DNA of 11,914 nt from Acidobacteriaceae bacterium. Lineage in GTDB: Bacteria; Acidobacteriota; Terriglobia; Terriglobales; Acidobacteriaceae. The position numbers were made by a program, and so were the translations under genes. Under the pieces are notes generated by a model, which saw nothing but the letters and a program-made list of their open reading frames with translations, was not told the origin of the DNA and made no database searches. Each line of letters starts with the position of its first letter. Positions within the stretch are counted from its first letter, which is position 1. Below are positions 7,330 through 11,914 of the stretch, piece after piece. Location: the NCBI GenBank assembly GCA_003162495.1, contig PMOF01000131.1:3411-15324 (forward strand). The letters are read 5' to 3'.

Positions 7330-7398
7330 AGTGGACAGTGATCAGTGGACAGCGATCAATAAAACCCGGGCTCACTGAAAACTGACCACTGACAACTG
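7330..7398. repeat. Tandem 14-base repeat and imperfect hairpin in the lepB spacer
   Basis: AGTGGACAGTGATC (7330-7343) is followed immediately by AGTGGACAGCGATC (7344-7357), with one mismatch. Bases 7336-7352 can pair with 7382-7398 (14 of 17 pairs) around a GC-containing loop. The element fills most of the 88-base spacer between the first and second peptidase genes. There is no T-tract, so it is not a standard terminator. It could weaken read-through, protect RNA ends, or be one copy of a dispersed repeat. Confidence 0.5.
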
Positions 7399-7412
7399 TT
7401 AAGAGCGACAGG

Positions 7413-8246
7413 ATGACGAAGACAAAAACGCCGCCCACCAAGACGCCGTCCGAAACTCAGCCAGTTTCCGTTCCCGTCGAAAGCAAAGTGGAAGAAACGC
7501 CGTTTGAGGCGATTGCCAGCATCTGTTCTGTGCTGGTGGTGGGCCTTTTCATCCTCACATTTCTGGGGCAGAACTTCGTGATTCCTTCAGGATCGATGGA
7601 GAAGACGCTGCTGGTGGGCGACCACCTGGTGGTGGACCGGATTACGCTGGCTCCGCCGGCGAAGTGGATGCCGCTGATTCACTACCGCGAGCCCCAGCGG
7701 AACGATGTTGTGGTGTTTCTGAAGCCGGTTGCGGATCGGGACGGCAATTACCTTTTCCTGGTGAAGCGGCTGATCGGAGTTCCCGGCGACCACATTCATT
7801 TGCGCAACGGTATTGTGATCATCAACGGCGTGGCCCAGGACCAGCCGCACGCCCAACCAACGACGCCGGAGAACTACACCGAGTTTCTCGACGAGTTTCC
7901 CTCCGTAGCCCCGGTTGCCAGTCAGGGAGATCCTAATGAGGGAACCCCCGAGACCTGGGCCATCGATTTTCCCAACCAGATTGTGGACGGGGACCTGGTG
8001 GTTCCGCCGGGCAAATATTTCATGATGGGCGACAACCGGCATAACAGCCTGGATTCACGCTATTGGGGTTTTGTGCCCAGAGAAAACATTGTGGGCCGGC
8101 CGCTGTTCAACTATTGGTCATTCAAGACGCCGGAGGACCAGTACGAGCAGACCGGGATTGGCAATACTGTGGCCTGGATGGGCCACGTGGTGACTCACTT
8201 CTTCAGCGATACGCGCTGGAGTCGGACGCTTCACTCGGTGAGGTAG
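7413..8246 (+). CDS. lepB: Signal peptidase I, second of three paralogues
   Basis: The 277-residue product starts with a Thr/Pro/Lys-rich cytoplasmic tail of about 32 residues. A single membrane helix follows (about 33-51), then IPSGSMEKTLLVGD with nucleophile Ser61, KRLIGVPGD with Lys118, and GDNRHNSLDSRYWG. The catalytic dyad is intact. Between the Lys block and the last block sits an insert of roughly 45 residues with LDEFPSVAPV and a WAIDFPNQIVDGDLVVPPG segment; the third copy shares it. The ribosome site is weak (CAGG just before ATG). It shares an identical 95-base tract (8043-8137) with copy three. The gene lies 88 bases after the first copy and 7 bases before the third, so two and three are surely co-transcribed. 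Different substrates for each copy are an inference. Confidence 0.92.
   Translation: MTKTKTPPTKTPSETQPVSVPVESKVEETPFEAIASICSVLVVGLFILTFLGQNFVIPSGSMEKTLLVGDHLVVDRITLAPPAKWMPLIHYREPQRNDVVVFLKPVADRDGNYLFLVKRLIGVPGDHIHLRNGIVIINGVAQDQPHAQPTTPENYTEFLDEFPSVAPVASQGDPNEGTPETWAIDFPNQIVDGDLVVPPGKYFMMGDNRHNSLDSRYWGFVPRENIVGRPLFNYWSFKTPEDQYEQTGIGNTVAWMGHVVTHFFSDTRWSRTLHSVR
8043..8137 (+). repeat. 95-base tract identical to 8860-8954 (within second and third lepB)
   Basis: The bases at 8043-8137 and 8860-8954 are identical, including all third codon positions. The 93 bases just upstream (from 7950) differ at about 12 sites, and bases after 8137 diverge at once. An abrupt block like this is typical of gene conversion between neighbouring duplicates. 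Confidence 0.8.
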
Positions 8247-8253
8247 AAGCTGG

Positions 8254-9063
8254 ATGAAGAAGAAGGAAGTATCGCCGGAACAGCCGGGAGCCAGTCGAAA
8301 CAAGGTGAAAGAGACGCCTTACGAGACATTGGCTGGCTTTTGCGCGTTTGTCGTGATTTGGCTTTTCGCCACTACGCTCCAGGGTCAGAACACGGTCATT
8401 CCTTCTGGGTCAATGGAAAACACACTCCTTGTAGGCGACCATCTGCTGGTAGATCGCATCACCTTCGCTCCACCCACCAAGTGGATGCCGCTGGTTTACT
8501 ACCGCGAGCCCCGGCGAAACGACATTGTGGTTTTTTTCAAGCCGGTGACGGATAAGAATGGCGACCACATGACCCTGGTGAAGCGACTGATTGGCATGCC
8601 CGGCGACCATATCCATCTGCGCAACGGCATCGTGATCATCAATGGAGTGGCGCAAGACCAGCCGCACGCCGAAGCAACAACTCCAGATAATCATCAAGAC
8701 TTTCTCGACGAGTTTCCCTCCGTGGCCCCGGTTGTCACTGATGGAGATCCGAACGAGGGCACTCCCGAAGCCTGGGCCATCGATTTTCCGAATCACATCG
8801 TGGACGGGGATCTGGTGGTCCCGCCGGGAGAATACTTCATGATGGGCGACAACCGGCACAACAGCCTGGATTCACGCTATTGGGGTTTTGTGCCCAGAGA
8901 AAACATTGTGGGCCGGCCGCTGTTCAACTATTGGTCATTCAAGACGCCGGAGGAGCAGTATGAACAAACCGGCATCGGCGATACCGTGGCCAGGATGGGC
9001 TACGAGGCGCTGCACTTCTTCACCGACACGCGCTGGAATCGGACGCTTCACCTGATCCGCTGA
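8254..9063 (+). CDS. lepB: Signal peptidase I, third of three paralogues
   Basis: The 269-residue product begins seven bases after the second copy, with a shorter cytoplasmic tail (about 25 residues, Lys-rich start MKKKE). It has one membrane helix (about 26-42), IPSGSMENTLLVGD with Ser53, KRLIGMPGD with Lys110, the same middle insert as copy two, and the final GDNRHNSLDSRYWG block. All catalytic features are present, so it should be active. Divergence from copy two is highest in the N-terminal tail, the membrane helix and the last 30 residues, and lowest in the catalytic core. The transmembrane segment is richer in aromatic residues (VVIWLFATT) than in copy two. The duplication is older than the identical core block. 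An AsmA-like gene follows 23 bases later, probably in the same transcript. Confidence 0.92.
   Translation: MKKKEVSPEQPGASRNKVKETPYETLAGFCAFVVIWLFATTLQGQNTVIPSGSMENTLLVGDHLLVDRITFAPPTKWMPLVYYREPRRNDIVVFFKPVTDKNGDHMTLVKRLIGMPGDHIHLRNGIVIINGVAQDQPHAEATTPDNHQDFLDEFPSVAPVVTDGDPNEGTPEAWAIDFPNHIVDGDLVVPPGEYFMMGDNRHNSLDSRYWGFVPRENIVGRPLFNYWSFKTPEEQYEQTGIGDTVARMGYEALHFFTDTRWNRTLHLIR
8860..8954 (+). repeat. Partner of the identical 95-base tract in lepB copies two and three
   Basis: This is the copy-three member of the identical pair described at 8043-8137, offset by 817 bases. It covers the box around GDNRHNSLDSRYWG and ends at the codons for TPE. Confidence 0.8.
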
Positions 9064-9086
9064 GCCGGAATAACATTGAAAAGACC

Positions 9087-11795
9087 ATGACAGAAGAGGC
9101 GCAAGGGCGGCATCGCAAGCGCAGGCGGCTTTGGCTGGCCCTGCTGGTGGCGGCAGTCCTGCTGGCGGTTCTGACTGTGCCGCCGTTTTTGAGCCTGAGC
9201 CGTTATAAAAATCAGATTACGCGCCTGATATCGGCATCGCTGGGCAGGCCGGTGCGCATGTCTTCGGTGGAGTTGCGCCTTTTGCCGAGGCCGGGATTCG
9301 TGCTGAACGATCTGGCCGTCGAAGAGGACCCGGGTTACGGCGCCGAACCGGTGCTGCATGCAAACACGGTGACAGCCACCATCCGGATGCTCTCTCTGTG
9401 GCGTGGCCGGATCGAGATCAGCCGGATCAGCGTGGATGAGGCCAGCCTGAACCTGGTGCGCGCCGCGCAGGGCCGCTGGAATCTGGATTCGCTATTCCGC
9501 ACGGCTGCCACTAACGCCCAGCCGGGAGCGGGCAAAACGGATTCGCACCGGGCTTTGCCGCTGCCCTACCTTGAGGCGACCCACCTGCGCATCAACATCA
9601 AGAACGGGGCGGAGAAGCTGCCGTATTCGCTGATCGACAGCGACCTTTCTTTCTGGCAGGAAGAGCCCGGCGACTGGCGCATCCGCGTGCGTGGCCAACC
9701 GGCCCGCACGGACGTGAGCCTGGATCTGGCCGATACCGGAGTGTTGCGTTTGGAAGCGAGCATGCGGCAAGCGCCCGAATTGCGAGAGGTGCCGGTGCAT
9801 CTCGATCTGCAGTGGCGGGAGGCGCAGTTGGGCCAATTGGCACGGCTGGTGATCGGCTCCGACCCTGGCTGGCGCGGCGACCTGACCGGCGAACTGCATT
9901 TGGACGGGACAGGCGACTCGGCCGAGATCAAGACCCGGCTGCGTGCGACGGGCGTGCACCGGGCCGAATTTGCCCCCGCCGCGGCGATGGATTTCGACGC
10001 CAATTGCGGGTTTGTTTACCACTATTCGAGCCGGGTGCTGGAGAAGCTGGCGTGCGATTCGCCGCTGGGCGACGGGCAAATCCATCTGGAAGGGGAGTTG
10101 CCGGGTGAGGGCGGACAGCCGCGCTTCTCCGTGGAGCTTGTCCGGGTGCCCGTTGCCGCAGGTCTGGATGCGCTGCGAACCGTGCGCAGCGGTTTTGTCG
10201 CTGGCCTGGAGGCGCAGGGCTCGATCAGCGGCAAGATGACCTACGCGGGGAACGCCCCTGAAAGCAGCGCTGAAAAGAGGCAATCCCCGCGGGCGAAGGC
10301 GCGCCCAACGGAGGCTCGCAAGGCGTCTGCCGGCAATGAGCGTCTGGTTGCGCAGAGGGCGCTGACGGGGAGTTTTACGGTGGAGGGCTTTCAACTGAGC
10401 GGGGACAGGTTGAGCTCACCCATACATGTCGCGAGGCTGGTGTTGGAGCCGGTCACTGCGCCTGACCAGCAATCTGGCCAGGCGCAAGGTCACGCGCAGG
10501 ATCGGTCTGCAAGCGAGGCCCTGACCACAACCATAAACATTCCCGCTGGCGGTGCCGTTCCTCTGACGGTGACGGCCCAGTTGGCGCTTTCAGGTTACCA
10601 AGTGACGGTGCATGGCCAGGCGGCTCTGGTTCGGGCCAGGGAATTGGCGCATGTGACCGGGGTGGCAGACACTGCGGCGCTGAACGCGCTGGCGGGCGAT
10701 GCCGCGACTCTGGATCTGAGCGCGGTGGGCCCGTGGATGGCCGTTGAGAAGGCTCCTCTGAGCAGCGTTTCGCCAGCCACAATCGGAACAGACCCGGCAA
10801 CCGGAATAGCTGCCGGGGGTGCGATGGGCGATCGCCTGAGCGGGACAGTGACGCTGCACAACGCCAACTGGAAGGCTGATTATCTGGCCAGCCATGTAGA
10901 GATTGCGTTGGCCACGCTGCGACTCGACACCGTCGGAGGGAACGGCGAAGCGAGGTGGGACCCGGTCAATTTTTCCTACGGTCCGTTGAAAGGGACTGCG
11001 ACCCTGGATTTGCCAGTAAACTGCGAGGCCGCGCAGCCCTGCGCGCCGCATTTTCAGGTGCAGTTTGGCGCGCTGGACGCGAGCACGCTGCAGGCGGCGA
11101 TTCTAGGTGCGCGTGAACCGGGCACACTGCTCTCGGCGCTGATCGCGCACCTGAGCCCGGCTAACACCTCCGCGGCGCCGACGTGGCCTGTTATGGAGGG
11201 CAAGGTGTCAGCGGATTCCCTGATCATGGGACCAGTGACGCTCACCAGGCCGTCGGCGTCCTTGCGCATTCTTGCCGATGGGGCCGAGATCACGGACCTG
11301 ACTGCGGGACTGCTGGGCGGCCGGGTGCGCGGAGGAGGAACGCTTCAAGCTGCTGGCGCCGGGCAGGACACGCCTGCCTATTCGCTGCAAGGGCGCTTTG
11401 AAAAGCTGAACCCGGCGGCGGTAGGCGAATTGCTCGGGCTGCGCTGGTCGGGCGGGGTCTTCGACGCAGACGGGAAGATTGAGCTCTCCGGCTTCACCGG
11501 CAAGGATCTGGCGACCTCGGCCAAGGGCACTTTGCATTTTGAGTGGCGGCACGGGGCGATGAACGATCCGGGGGACGACCAGGAGGCAGCGTCTCACGGC
11601 GCCCGCGTCTCACCTGAGCCGGTCCGTTTCGACAATTGGACTGCGAATGCAGCGATCGATAGCGGGAAGATCACGCTCCAGCAAAATCAGATGGTGGAAG
11701 GGAAGAGCACGCACGCGGTGCAGGCCACGGTGACTCTGGGGCAACCGCCCACGGTGACGTTCGGCGGATCCGGGGAAACGCAGGCAGAGCGGTAG
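9087..11795 (+). CDS. AsmA-like envelope protein
   Basis: The 902-residue product has a basic cytoplasmic start (RHRKRRR), one membrane anchor (about 14-36), and a long periplasmic body. The N-terminal domain carries the AsmA hallmarks: 'I...L...LGRPVRMSSVELRLLPRPGFVLNDLAVEEDP' in scattered blocks, then 'LWRGRIEISRISVDEASLNLVRAAQGRWNLDSLF'-type strands (about 107-140). Repeated beta-strand patterns ending in GGRVRGGGTLQAAG, as in AsmA C-terminal domains, occur around 740. A charged, Ala-rich linker lies at about 390-422 and may be disordered. AsmA-family proteins belong to the same broad class as TamB and YhdP, proposed to bridge the periplasm and move lipids. It is 23 bases downstream of the third lepB, with only a weak ribosome site, and probably belongs to that operon. 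Family membership is likely; transport role is inferred from the family. Confidence 0.85.
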   Translation: MTEEAQGRHRKRRRLWLALLVAAVLLAVLTVPPFLSLSRYKNQITRLISASLGRPVRMSSVELRLLPRPGFVLNDLAVEEDPGYGAEPVLHANTVTATIRMLSLWRGRIEISRISVDEASLNLVRAAQGRWNLDSLFRTAATNAQPGAGKTDSHRALPLPYLEATHLRINIKNGAEKLPYSLIDSDLSFWQEEPGDWRIRVRGQPARTDVSLDLADTGVLRLEASMRQAPELREVPVHLDLQWREAQLGQLARLVIGSDPGWRGDLTGELHLDGTGDSAEIKTRLRATGVHRAEFAPAAAMDFDANCGFVYHYSSRVLEKLACDSPLGDGQIHLEGELPGEGGQPRFSVELVRVPVAAGLDALRTVRSGFVAGLEAQGSISGKMTYAGNAPESSAEKRQSPRAKARPTEARKASAGNERLVAQRALTGSFTVEGFQLSGDRLSSPIHVARLVLEPVTAPDQQSGQAQGHAQDRSASEALTTTINIPAGGAVPLTVTAQLALSGYQVTVHGQAALVRARELAHVTGVADTAALNALAGDAATLDLSAVGPWMAVEKAPLSSVSPATIGTDPATGIAAGGAMGDRLSGTVTLHNANWKADYLASHVEIALATLRLDTVGGNGEARWDPVNFSYGPLKGTATLDLPVNCEAAQPCAPHFQVQFGALDASTLQAAILGAREPGTLLSALIAHLSPANTSAAPTWPVMEGKVSADSLIMGPVTLTRPSASLRILADGAEITDLTAGLLGGRVRGGGTLQAAGAGQDTPAYSLQGRFEKLNPAAVGELLGLRWSGGVFDADGKIELSGFTGKDLATSAKGTLHFEWRHGAMNDPGDDQEAASHGARVSPEPVRFDNWTANAAIDSGKITLQQNQMVEGKSTHAVQATVTLGQPPTVTFGGSGETQAER

Positions 11796-11807
11796 AATGG
11801 TTGCCGA

Positions 11808-11813
11808 TACAAT
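11808..11813 (+). promoter_or_regulatory. Possible -10 box giving a leaderless HAD transcript
   Basis: TACAAT matches TATAAT at five of six positions and ends six bases before the ATG at 11820. Transcription would begin at or next to the A of the start codon. No -35 box is evident and no ribosome site precedes the ATG, which fits a leaderless message but is weak evidence. Confidence 0.3.
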
Positions 11814-11819
11814 CAAATT

Positions 11820-11914
11820 ATGTCTTTGTCTATTTCCTCTTCCCCGGTGCTGGTCCGCTGCAAGGGCATTCTGTTTGACATGGACGGCATATTGATCTCT
11901 TCGATTGGTTCGGT
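11820..11914 (+). CDS. HAD-superfamily hydrolase, N-terminal fragment
   Basis: Only 31 codons lie in the window. They encode a short polar start and then KGILFDMDGILISSIGS. The FDMDG block is motif I of HAD phosphatases, with Asp20 as the expected nucleophile and Asp22 as the acid/base. Phosphoglycolate phosphatase or beta-phosphoglucomutase-like enzymes are the nearest style, but substrate cannot be judged. The start at 11820 follows the AsmA-like gene by 24 bases and lacks a clear ribosome site. Another ATG at 11797 is in a different frame and does not lead into this motif. Confidence 0.8.
   Translation, partial: MSLSISSSPVLVRCKGILFDMDGILISSIGS

Noticed and set aside
9492..10394. 300-codon minus-strand frame inside the AsmA-like gene
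   Set aside because: It is antisense to a well-supported AsmA-family frame in GC-rich DNA, where such long shadow frames are common, and its Arg/Gln/His-rich translation shows no domain.

Overview
The window is GC-rich, with densely packed genes on one strand. It looks like part of an Acidobacteria (Terriglobia/Acidobacteriaceae-like) chromosome. That placement is an inference from the gene style: a secreted PF04185-type phosphoesterase, rnc followed by several signal peptidase I genes, a long AsmA-like protein, an 'FDMDG' HAD hydrolase and short dispersed palindromes. No rRNA or other phylogenetic marker is present. I see no tRNA, rRNA, CRISPR array, transposase or phage gene.

Left part (1-3709). 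A secreted phosphoesterase gene runs leftward off the window edge (996 to 1). It is followed by about 850 bases without an intact gene. That gap holds a 12-base direct repeat upstream of the phosphoesterase and two roughly 105-base copies of a decayed, once-coding fragment. Next come a rightward gene for an exported CsgG-like protein with a perfect TATAAT box upstream, and a small two-helix DUF3592-like membrane protein. A gap with a hairpin-forming palindrome follows. Middle part (3710-6545): an exported TPR-containing protein with a metalloprotease-like but altered HTxxH motif, then rnc (RNase III).

Right part (6542-11914). rnc overlaps the first of three consecutive signal peptidase I genes by 4 bases. 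All three keep the Ser/Lys catalytic dyad. The second and third are close paralogues with a mosaic identity pattern that suggests gene conversion. A repeat-bearing 88-base spacer separates the first from the second. A 902-residue AsmA-like envelope protein follows 23 bases after the third peptidase, and the start of a HAD hydrolase gene closes the window.

The theme is the cell envelope and protein export. Three leader peptidases and an AsmA-like envelope protein form a likely operon headed by rnc, flanked by at least three genes whose products carry export signals. I do not see a clearly novel system. The most interesting points are the signal peptidase triplication with a conversion tract, the altered HTxxH protein, and the duplicated fossil coding fragment at 1207-1441.
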